Shown in pieces: positions 18,866 to 27,030 of a stretch of DNA of 46,427 bases. The notes under the pieces were generated by a model. That model was not told the origin of the DNA and searched no databases. It was given only the letters and a program-made list of their open reading frames with translations. A program made the position numbers and the translations under genes. Each line of letters begins with the position of its first letter. Position 1 is the stretch's first letter. The DNA comes from Maribacter ulvicola (GTDB taxonomy: Bacteria; Bacteroidota; Bacteroidia; Flavobacteriales; Flavobacteriaceae), in assembly GCF_900155985.1 (NCBI RefSeq), contig NZ_FTMA01000013.1:1-46427 (forward strand). Direction: 5' to 3'.

Positions 18866-21800
18866 ATGCATACACAGAAAATTGGTTTCATGAAATTAAA
18901 AATTGTAAAAAAGCATCTATACGTTTATGGCCTTATGCTATCGTTTTTACTTATAGGTTGTTCGCAAAATAATGTTGAAGAACACTATTTACAACCTAAG
19001 AAAAATTCACGAATTGTCCTTGTGGGTAATAACCTAGGTTCACGAATGATGGAATTTGGTCATTTTGAAACAGAAGTACAGTTAAAATACCCAGATAGTC
19101 TGCTCTTTATTAGAAATATGAGTGATGGTGGTAATACCCCTGGCTTTAGGCCACATCCTTCAAGAAAATCGCCATGGGCTTTCCCAGGTGCGGATAAATA
19201 TGTAGATAATGCTATTTCTGAACATTTTACAGATTCTAAAGGATGGCTGAAAACAGCAACTGAAGGTCACTTTGAAACACCGGATGAATGGTTGACAAGG
19301 CTAAAAGCTGACATAATCATTGCATTTTTTGGTTATGGAGAATCCTTTAGCGGAAACAAAGGTGTAGAGAACTTTAAAATGGAACTCCAATCATTTATAG
19401 ATCACACCTTAAAACAGAAATATAATGGCAAGAGCAGTCCGCAGTTAGCATTGGTCTCTCCCATTGCATTTGAAAACCTTTCGTCAAAAAAAGATCTACC
19501 AAACGGCATAAATGAAAATAAGAACCTTTCGCTGTATACCACAGCAATGAAAGAGGTTGCCGCAAAAAATAATATAATTCTTGTGAATACTTTTGAAACT
19601 TCAAAAGATTGGTATGAGGATGAAAAGAACGACCTAACGCTTGATGGGTTTCAATTAAACGACCGTGGGTATCGTAAATTTTCTAAACTATTGGCTAACC
19701 GTCTGTTTGGTAAAACAAAAGAGAAGAATGAAGAGAACCGAGATTTGGTACATGAGGCGGTAATGGAAAAAAATTGGTTTTGGCATAAAGATTTCAAGAT
19801 TCCAAACGGTGTACATGCCTATGGCAGAAGATATAAGCCTTACGGTCCAGATAATTACCCTGACGAGATAGAAAAAATAAGGGAGATGACCCATGTTAGA
19901 GATACGGCAATATGGGATGCCGGTAAAGGCAAAAAGAAAGATTTGCTTCTTGCTGATCAGAAAACAAAAACGTTGCCCCAAATAGAAACAAATTATAGGC
20001 CCAGTAATAAGAACGGTACTACTGAGTACTTATATGGCGACAAGGCACTAGAGAAAATAAAGGTAGCTCCAGGGTATAAAATTGAACTTTTTGCTTCTGA
20101 AAAAGAGTTTACTGATCTTGCAAATCCTGTACAGTTATCATTTGATAATAAAGGCAGGCTTTGGGTAGCTGTAATGCCTAGTTATCCGCATTATAAACCA
20201 GGTGACCAAAGGCCTAACGATAAGTTGATCATATTAGAAGATACGGATAACGATGGTAAAGCCGATAAGCAAACTACTTTTGCAGATGGTTTGCATTTAC
20301 CAATAGGATTTGAGTTGGCCCCAGAAGGTGTGTATGTTTCGCAAGGAACTAATTTGGTGCTTTTAAAAGATACGAACGGCGATGATCGTGCCGATGTAAG
20401 GGAAGTTGTTTTAAGTGGGTTTGATGATCATGATACACACCACGCCATAAGTGCTTTTTCCGCAGATCCATCTGGTGCTATTTATATGGGAGAAGGTGTT
20501 TTTCTACACAGTAATATAGAAACTTCCTATGGTACGGTTCGTGGAACCAATGGAGGCTTTTTTAGGTACAATCCCCAACGTCATCATCTTGAGCGAACTG
20601 CTCAATTACCCATCCCTAATCCATGGGGAATTGCCTTTGATGAATGGGGACAGAATTTTTTTGCACATACTTCTGGTCCAGATATGACTTGGATGATGCC
20701 CGGTACTATAAAACCCCGTTATGGAGAGGGTTCCCCAACCCCCAAAAGTTTAATTGAAAAGGATCATAAGGTACGCCCAACATCTGGACTCGAATTTGTA
20801 TCAAGTAGACATTTTCCTGATGAAGTACAAGGAGATGTATTAATCAATAATACCATTGGTTTTCTTGGAACCAAACAACACAATATTGATGACGATCCTA
20901 CAACTGCAGGTTATACCAGTAAACATAGAATGGATCTAGTAAGTGCCACGGATAAAAATTTTAGGCCTGTGGATATGGAATTCGCTCCTGATGGATCTCT
21001 ATTCTTAATAGATTGGCATAATGTTCTTATAGGGCACATGCAGCACAATGCGCGTGATCCATTACGTGATCATGTCCATGGTAGAATTTACAGGATAACT
21101 TACCCAGAAAGACCATTGGTACAACCGGCTAAAATATATGGAGCTGACATAGAAGAGCTATTGAATAATTTGAAGTTGCCAGAATACCGTACCCGCTATA
21201 GAACAAGAAGGGAATTACGAAGTAGAAACGCTACTGAGGTGATGGCTAAATTAAAGCCATGGGTCGATGGTCTTAATAAGAACGATCAGCAATATGAACA
21301 TCATTTGGTAGAGGCCTTATGGGTAGCTTGGGGGCTAAATGAAATGGACGAAGACCTTTTGAAGAAGGTATTTTCATCAAAAGATAGTAGGGCACGTGCC
21401 GCTGCTGTTAGGGTAGTTAGGTATATGGGGCACAGACTTGATGATCAGTCAGAATTTTTGATGATGGCCGCAAAGGATGAAAACCCAAGAGTAAGGCTTG
21501 AAGCATTGGTTGCTGCTTCTTGGCTTAAAACAGCGGACGGGCTGGAAATACTCAATGAAATAAATAAAAAACCTTTAGATGAGTGGATGAAACTTCCATT
21601 TGAGACGGCTATGGCTCATTTTAGTGACCATCGATTAAACTCAGAGAAGAAAACTGAAAAAAAGGATGAAACTGCTTTGAAAGGTAAGGATAAGGAGTTG
21701 TTTATGAAAGGTAAAGAGGTGTATCATAGAGAAGGATTCTGTGCAACCTGTCACCAACCGGATGGTCAAGGTTTAACGGCATCTCAATTTCCTCCTTTGG

Positions 21801-22099
21801 CAAGTTCCAAATGGGTTACAGGTAGTAAGGAAAGACTTATTAAGCTAACACTTCATGGTTTAATGGGACCCATTGAAGTGAGAGGTAAGAAATACCCAGG
21901 ACAGGTACCTATGACTCCGTTTGGTGGTATGTTGAAGGACGACGAGGTTGCAGCTGTACTTACTTATGTTCGCAATAGCTTTGGGAATAAAGCTTCTTCG
22001 ATAACTCCTGCTCTAGTGAAGAAAATAAAAGAGGAAACCAAAGAACGTAAAGGTTTTTATACTCCTAAAGAATTGTTGAAAGAACATCCATTTGATTAA
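18866..22099 (+). CDS. PVC-type heme-binding lipoprotein: SGNH-like, propeller dehydrogenase-like, HEAT and cytochrome c domains
   Basis: 1077 residues. Lipobox LLIGC, Cys32; the second ATG (18890) gives a more usual 23-residue signal peptide and may be the true start. An SGNH-hydrolase-like domain (~48-285) seems to lack catalytic residues: block I reads VGNNLGSRM rather than GDSL, and block V has DGFQLN (Asp260, Gln263 where His is expected). Next comes a six-bladed propeller like soluble sugar dehydrogenases (~395-750; GRLWVAVMPSYPHY, LEDTDNDGKADKQTTFADGL, MEFAPDGSLFLIDWHN). HEAT-like repeats follow (~770-920), then a c-type cytochrome with CATCH (Cys959-His963) and a likely axial Met in PMTPFGGML. 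Probably oxidises a sugar or passes electrons in the periplasm. Substrate unknown. Confidence 0.83.
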   Translation: MHTQKIGFMKLKIVKKHLYVYGLMLSFLLIGCSQNNVEEHYLQPKKNSRIVLVGNNLGSRMMEFGHFETEVQLKYPDSLLFIRNMSDGGNTPGFRPHPSRKSPWAFPGADKYVDNAISEHFTDSKGWLKTATEGHFETPDEWLTRLKADIIIAFFGYGESFSGNKGVENFKMELQSFIDHTLKQKYNGKSSPQLALVSPIAFENLSSKKDLPNGINENKNLSLYTTAMKEVAAKNNIILVNTFETSKDWYEDEKNDLTLDGFQLNDRGYRKFSKLLANRLFGKTKEKNEENRDLVHEAVMEKNWFWHKDFKIPNGVHAYGRRYKPYGPDNYPDEIEKIREMTHVRDTAIWDAGKGKKKDLLLADQKTKTLPQIETNYRPSNKNGTTEYLYGDKALEKIKVAPGYKIELFASEKEFTDLANPVQLSFDNKGRLWVAVMPSYPHYKPGDQRPNDKLIILEDTDNDGKADKQTTFADGLHLPIGFELAPEGVYVSQGTNLVLLKDTNGDDRADVREVVLSGFDDHDTHHAISAFSADPSGAIYMGEGVFLHSNIETSYGTVRGTNGGFFRYNPQRHHLERTAQLPIPNPWGIAFDEWGQNFFAHTSGPDMTWMMPGTIKPRYGEGSPTPKSLIEKDHKVRPTSGLEFVSSRHFPDEVQGDVLINNTIGFLGTKQHNIDDDPTTAGYTSKHRMDLVSATDKNFRPVDMEFAPDGSLFLIDWHNVLIGHMQHNARDPLRDHVHGRIYRITYPERPLVQPAKIYGADIEELLNNLKLPEYRTRYRTRRELRSRNATEVMAKLKPWVDGLNKNDQQYEHHLVEALWVAWGLNEMDEDLLKKVFSSKDSRARAAAVRVVRYMGHRLDDQSEFLMMAAKDENPRVRLEALVAASWLKTADGLEILNEINKKPLDEWMKLPFETAMAHFSDHRLNSEKKTEKKDETALKGKDKELFMKGKEVYHREGFCATCHQPDGQGLTASQFPPLASSKWVTGSKERLIKLTLHGLMGPIEVRGKKYPGQVPMTPFGGMLKDDEVAAVLTYVRNSFGNKASSITPALVKKIKEETKERKGFYTPKELLKEHPFD

Positions 22100-22181
22100 T
22101 ATATGGCTAAAGAACCTATAATGGGTATGAACAAAAATTAAATGCAGGATTATAGATATTGTGATATTAATTTTTGAGTCT

Positions 22182-22224
22182 AAATCAGCTGTCTCTATGA
22201 TCTTAGAGACAGCTGATTTTTTTT
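22182..22224 (+). terminator. Intrinsic terminator after the cytochrome c gene
   Basis: Perfect 15-bp stem (22182-22196 and 22205-22219), 8-nt loop, followed by TTTTT. Ends the ThuA-cytochrome transcript. Confidence 0.92.
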
Positions 22225-22382
22225 AGTTAGGTTCATAGAAATCATAAGCGTAGGCAAGCAAAATTTATAATATTACATGATTGTTAAATTAAAAAGTAAC
22301 TAAAGTAAGTAGCAAAACTGTATACTTTTCTATCTTTTTAAGTTTATCATGTTTGGTGGGTAGTATTGTAAATTATTATGTC

Positions 22383-22403
22383 ACACCATTAACTTTATGG
22401 TGT
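22383..22403. promoter_or_regulatory. Small inverted repeat, possible operator
   Basis: ACACCAT (22383-22389) and ATGGTGT (22397-22403), 7-nt spacer, no T-run. Placed 318 bp before the sulfatase start; role unknown. Confidence 0.2.
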
Positions 22404-22720
22404 CTCCAGGGCTATTTATTAATGATGAATAGAGGTATGTATAATTATATTTATTTTTTGAAGTGTTTTCAAATTCGTTATTGTCTTCTTATATAGTAGT
22501 ATTTTGTGGATTTGAAAGATGTTTTGTGAATATTTAAGCAAAACTGAAAAAAAGAACAGTAAAAAGTAGGGGATGTGTAGAAATCAGTTGTCTTATAGAA
22601 GAAGATAATTAATGGCACAACAAACGTATTGTAACGTTGAATTGAATATAAGATATATTTAAAATCAATATAGATATACCAAATGGAGGTCATCTAAGAA
22701 TCATAAAAAGACATTTTACA

Positions 22721-24100
22721 TTGAGACTACTCTTGAATAACAAAATTTTATATGTAATATACCTGTCATTATTCTTTGTTTCATGTAAATCAATATCAAA
22801 AGAAGAAATAGGGCAAGAGGAAGGTGAACATCCGAATATTATTATCATTTTTACTGATGATCAGGGCTATGCGGATGTTGGTAGTTATGGGGCTAAAATG
22901 TTTGACACTCCAAATATTGATAGTTTAGCATCTGCAGGTATTCGTTTTACCGATTTTTATGCTGCTGCATCTGTATGCACTCCGTCTCGTGCTGCATTGC
23001 TCACCGGTTGTTATCCAAAACGGGTTGGTTTACATGAATCTGTACTACGCCCTTATTCTAAAACCGGTCTGTCTTCTAATGAATATACCATGGCCAATAT
23101 GTTAAGTGACGCAGGTTATCAAACAGCTTGCGTGGGCAAATGGCATTTAGGACACCACACAGAATTTATGCCCAACAACCAGGGTTTTGATTATTATTTT
23201 GGCGTCCCTTATTCTAACGATATGGATTCGTATTATTATAGCGATGTTGATTTTAAATCTCCTCCATTACCTTTATACGAAAATAGAAAAGAAATTGAAT
23301 CAGGTCCTGATCAACGATATTTGACTAAACGGTTTACTGATAAGGCCATAAATTTTATTGAGGATCAAGAAGGTCCTTTCTTTCTCTATTTGGCCCATAT
23401 TATGCCGCATGTGCCTTTAAGTGTATCAGAAAATTTTCAAGGAAAATCAGCGTATGGTATTTACGGAGATGTAATAACAGAAATAGACTGGAACGTTGGT
23501 AGATTGGTTTCTTTCTTAAAGGATAAAGGAATCTATGATAATACAATTATTGTATTTACATCTGATAATGGACCGCATAGGGCAAAACAAAAAGGATCTG
23601 CTAAACCTCTTAGAGGATGGAAAACCGAAACCTGGGAGGGTGGTTTTCGTGTACCAGGTATTATAAGTTGGCCAGCTAAAATTACACCTAATGTAGTTTC
23701 TGATGAAGTAGTCACCACAATGGATTTATTGCCGACGTTTTCAAAAATAGTTCATGGTAACGTGGTTAAAGAAAGAAGTTATGATGGTAGGGATCTTTCC
23801 GCATATCTATATGATACTACTATAAATATTGAAGACAGCCCATTTTATTATTATGGTGTAGACGGGGTTGTTGAAGCGGTAAGATTGGGGAAGTGGAAGC
23901 TTCATGTTTCAAAAAATAAGCGCCACAGTACTGATGAGAAGTTTCCTTTGTCCTTATATAATTTAGAGAAAGATGTTGGAGAGACCATAAATAAGGCAGA
24001 AGATTACCCGGAAATAGTTGAAAAGTTACAGGGCTTAATCCATAGTTTCGATAAGAAAATAACGCTTGAGTCAAGACCTGTGGGTAAAATAGATTACTAA
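22721..24100 (+). CDS. Sulfatase 1 (S1 family, formylglycine type), lipoprotein
   Basis: 459 residues. Lipobox FVSC, Cys22. Metal ligands IIIIFTDDQGYAD (Asp46-Asp47). Modification motif CTPSR with Cys86, to be converted to formylglycine. GKWHLGHHTEF, then FYLYAHIMPH-like FFLYLAHIMPHVPLS, TSDNGPHR (later metal ligands) and KPLRGWKTETWEGGFRVPGI are all standard S1 blocks. Removes sulfate esters from sugars; the sugar cannot be told from sequence alone. The start is TTG at 22721 (or TTG at 22733); no upstream in-frame ATG was found. It stands alone between a terminator and a 511-bp spacer. Maturation needs a formylglycine-generating enzyme encoded elsewhere. Confidence 0.9.
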   Translation: MRLLLNNKILYVIYLSLFFVSCKSISKEEIGQEEGEHPNIIIIFTDDQGYADVGSYGAKMFDTPNIDSLASAGIRFTDFYAAASVCTPSRAALLTGCYPKRVGLHESVLRPYSKTGLSSNEYTMANMLSDAGYQTACVGKWHLGHHTEFMPNNQGFDYYFGVPYSNDMDSYYYSDVDFKSPPLPLYENRKEIESGPDQRYLTKRFTDKAINFIEDQEGPFFLYLAHIMPHVPLSVSENFQGKSAYGIYGDVITEIDWNVGRLVSFLKDKGIYDNTIIVFTSDNGPHRAKQKGSAKPLRGWKTETWEGGFRVPGIISWPAKITPNVVSDEVVTTMDLLPTFSKIVHGNVVKERSYDGRDLSAYLYDTTINIEDSPFYYYGVDGVVEAVRLGKWKLHVSKNKRHSTDEKFPLSLYNLEKDVGETINKAEDYPEIVEKLQGLIHSFDKKITLESRPVGKIDY

Positions 24101-24611
24101 AGAACAGGTGTGGTTCTGCTTTGGTAGGTGATAGAATAATTCATAATTAAGTGAATTTAATTTTACCATAATTAGTTGTTGGTAGAAAACTTTATGACAA
24201 CTAAAATTTAGTTTGTATGTTATGCAAAAAAAATATCTATGGCACATGCTGGTGGGTAGTTTTATTATGATAAAGTTTGGTTTATAAGCATTTTATAAAA
24301 TATTAAAATGGAGAAAATAGCTATTAAAAAGGAAGTTAAAACCAACCACATTTAATGTCTTTAAAGTAAAGGGCCTTGGCATAAATAAGCTAAGGGCGTT
24401 TTTAGCAATGATTTAAGATTATGATGAATGCCAAATTGGTTTAGAAGAGTTACGTAGTTGTAGGAGAAGTACATGTAGCATGGTTTTAAAGTATTGTCTA
24501 TGTTGAAGAGTTAGTATAGAATTATCATTGGTAGTATGACTGTTTCAATAGCAATGTAATGCACAATTAGTATTAAAATTAAATATAACGAAATTCACCC
24601 CAAAAGGAGAA
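24101..24611. other. Intergenic region upstream of GH3
   Basis: 511 bp with no credible ORF. A weak stem-loop at ~24372-24401 (CCTTGGC with GCTAAGG, then GCGTTTTT) may act as a poor terminator for sulfatase 1. No clear promoter box was seen. Confidence 0.45.
24372..24401 (+). terminator. Weak possible terminator after sulfatase 1
   Basis: A 7-bp stem with one G-T pair and an intervening GCG before TTTTT. It is about 270 bp from the stop, so only a tentative call. Confidence 0.25.
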
Positions 24612-27029
24612 ATGATAATGACAATGACAATGAGAATGAAAATGTTGGTTTGTATAGCTGTAGTTTTACTAGCACCCAAACAGGAAATGACGGCACAACA
24701 AAAACCGATCTATCATAAAGGTTGGATAGATTTCAACAAAAATGGAGAAAAAGATATATATGAGGATTTCACTGAACCTATAGAGAGTAGAATAGAAAAT
24801 TTAATATCACTCATGACTACGGAAGAGAAAACCATGCAGATGGTTACCTTATATGGTTATGGGCGTGTGGCAGAAGACGAAATTCCTACTCCAGATTGGA
24901 AAAATGAATTATGGAAAGATGGTCTAGCTAATATTGATGAAGCTTCCAACGGTGTTTCTGAGAAAGCGCAATATACCTTTCCGTATAGTAAACACGTATG
25001 GGCACTTAATCAAATACAACAGTTTTTTATAGAAGATACACGGTTGGGCATCCCTGTAGAGTTTACAAACGAGGGTATACGTGGACTTAATCATGTAAAA
25101 GCAACTTCTTTCCCTGCACAAATAGGAATGGGTGCTACTTGGAACCCGGATTTGGTATATAAAGTAGGGCAGGTAATAGGAAAAGAGGCTTTTGCTTTAG
25201 GATATCATAATATTTATTCGCCTGTACTTGACGTGGCACGCGATCAGCGTTGGGGGCGTATAGTTGAGAGTTTTGGTGAAGATCCGTTCTTGGTCTCAGA
25301 GTATGGAGTTCAAATTAGTAAAGGCCTACAAGAGCAGGGTGTAGTAAATAGTTTAAAGCACTATGCTATTTATTCAGCACCAAAAGGCGGACGAGACGGT
25401 CACGTGCGTTTAGATCCTCACCTTTCATGGAGAGACATGCACCAAATGTACCTATACCCTTTTAAGCGTACCATTCAAGAAACCGATATAATGGGCGTAA
25501 TGAGTTCCTATAATGATTATGATGGAGAACCTATTACCGGTAGTCATTATTTTTTAACAGAGTTATTACGAGATACGTATGGTTTCAAAGGCTATGTAGT
25601 ATCTGATAGTGATGCTCTGGCTTACCTTTATAGTAAGCACAAAGTAGTAGGCTCATATAAGCAAGCAGTTCTAAAAGCAGTTACAGCAGGGCTTAATGTA
25701 CGCACAACCTTTAATCATCCTAAGAATTTTATAGAACCTTTAAGAGAATTGGTAGCCGAAGGTAGTATTTCACAAGATCTTTTAAACCAAAGGGTTCGTG
25801 AAGTGTTATTGGTGAAATTTAAAGAAGGCCTTTTTGATAACCCGTATAGAAATGAGAAAAATGCAGATGAGGTTGTTTACAATTCCAATCATAAAGCATT
25901 GTCTCTTAAAGCGTCTCAAGAATCTATCGTACTATTAAAAAATGATAAGCGCACACTGCCTTTAGATAAAAATAAGTTAAGTGGTATTTTGGTTTGTGGT
26001 CCAACGGCGCAATCAACTTCTAGTTCTATAAGCAGGTATGGTGCGTTACAGTCAAAAATAGTGTCTGGTCATCAGGGTATAGTGGAATATTTGAAAGGAA
26101 GTAAGGTTGAGGTAGCCTATGAGAAGGGTGTTGATATCAAGGACGCTCATTGGCCAGATTCAGAAGTTTTTGATGTTCCATTAGAAACGGAAGAAGAAAA
26201 AATGATTGCTAACGCCGTTAATGAGGCGCAGCAAAGTGATGCCGTAATTTTGTTTTTAGGAGAAGATGAAACTATGGTAGGTGAAAATTTAAGCCGTACA
26301 AGTTTAGATTTACCTGGTCACCAGAAAAATTTATTAAAAGCGCTGTCCAAATTAGATAAACCATTGATCGTTGTATTGTTGAACGGTCATCCTCTTTCTA
26401 TAAACTTTGCCGATAGAAGGGCAGATGCTATTCTTGAAGCGTGGTTTCCTGGAGAATTTGGAGGGCAGGCTATTGCTGAAATTCTTTTCGGAGATTATAA
26501 TCCAGGAGGGAAATTACCGGTAACAGTACTACGCTCTGTAGGTCAAATACCATTTAATTTTCCTTATAAACGAGATTCACAACTTGGTCAGGCTAAAGAA
26601 GGACCAAATGGAACGGGAGAAAGTAGGGTAGTTACAGAGCTTTACCCGTTTGGGTATGGATTAAGTTATACTTCTTTTGATTATGATGATTTAAAGGTAC
26701 ATGGTGATATTTCTACAACGGCAGGAAAACTCTCTGTTAGTTTTACAGTGAAGAACACTGGTAAAATAGCAGGCGATGTAGTGCCTCAACTGTACGTAAA
26801 TGATGAAATAAGTTCTAGAACAACATATGAATGGCAACTAAGGGGGTTTAAAAGAATACATTTAAAACCTAATGAGATGCGTAAAGTAGAATTTGAAATT
26901 TACCCCAAAGATTTAGAGTTGATAGATGATAATAGAGACTTTGTTGTTGAGAAAGGTGATTTTAATATCGCCATTGGTAATTCATCAAAAGACTTTAGAT
27001 TAAAAGATTCATTTAAAATAGAAAAATAA
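24612..27029 (+). CDS. GH3 family beta-glycosidase (beta-glucosidase/xylosidase type), secreted
   Basis: 805 residues. The N-terminus has six in-frame ATGs within 33 nt (24612 to 24642), so the start is ambiguous; a signal peptide ends near EMTAQQ. The GH3 barrel (~65-400) has GMGATWNPDLV, YSPVLDVARDQRWGRIVESF, LKHYAIYSAPKGGRDGH and the nucleophile Asp332 in VVSDSDALA. The alpha/beta sandwich (~430-650) has VILFLGEDETMVGENLSR then LDLPGHQ, with the likely acid/base near that loop, and WFPGEFGGQAIAEILFGDYN. A fibronectin III-like domain ends the protein (~700-800; RGFKRIHLKPNE). GH3 covers beta-glucosidases, beta-xylosidases and others. Beside PNGase and GH92, core beta-1,2-xylosidase is a fitting but unproven role. 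The GH92 gene starts 1 nt after its stop. Confidence 0.92.
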   Translation: MIMTMTMRMKMLVCIAVVLLAPKQEMTAQQKPIYHKGWIDFNKNGEKDIYEDFTEPIESRIENLISLMTTEEKTMQMVTLYGYGRVAEDEIPTPDWKNELWKDGLANIDEASNGVSEKAQYTFPYSKHVWALNQIQQFFIEDTRLGIPVEFTNEGIRGLNHVKATSFPAQIGMGATWNPDLVYKVGQVIGKEAFALGYHNIYSPVLDVARDQRWGRIVESFGEDPFLVSEYGVQISKGLQEQGVVNSLKHYAIYSAPKGGRDGHVRLDPHLSWRDMHQMYLYPFKRTIQETDIMGVMSSYNDYDGEPITGSHYFLTELLRDTYGFKGYVVSDSDALAYLYSKHKVVGSYKQAVLKAVTAGLNVRTTFNHPKNFIEPLRELVAEGSISQDLLNQRVREVLLVKFKEGLFDNPYRNEKNADEVVYNSNHKALSLKASQESIVLLKNDKRTLPLDKNKLSGILVCGPTAQSTSSSISRYGALQSKIVSGHQGIVEYLKGSKVEVAYEKGVDIKDAHWPDSEVFDVPLETEEEKMIANAVNEAQQSDAVILFLGEDETMVGENLSRTSLDLPGHQKNLLKALSKLDKPLIVVLLNGHPLSINFADRRADAILEAWFPGEFGGQAIAEILFGDYNPGGKLPVTVLRSVGQIPFNFPYKRDSQLGQAKEGPNGTGESRVVTELYPFGYGLSYTSFDYDDLKVHGDISTTAGKLSVSFTVKNTGKIAGDVVPQLYVNDEISSRTTYEWQLRGFKRIHLKPNEMRKVEFEIYPKDLELIDDNRDFVVEKGDFNIAIGNSSKDFRLKDSFKIEK

Positions 27030-27030
27030 G

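Larger units (their letters stand above)
22100..22720. other. Intergenic region upstream of sulfatase 1
   Basis: 621 bp, very AT-rich. It holds a strong terminator (22182-22224) and a 7-bp inverted repeat (22383-22403: ACACCAT and ATGGTGT). No credible ORF on either strand. Confidence 0.55.

Noticed and set aside
22383..22403. Inverted repeat as a shared regulator site of the sulfatases
   Set aside because: No second copy was found in other spacers, so no regulon claim is made.
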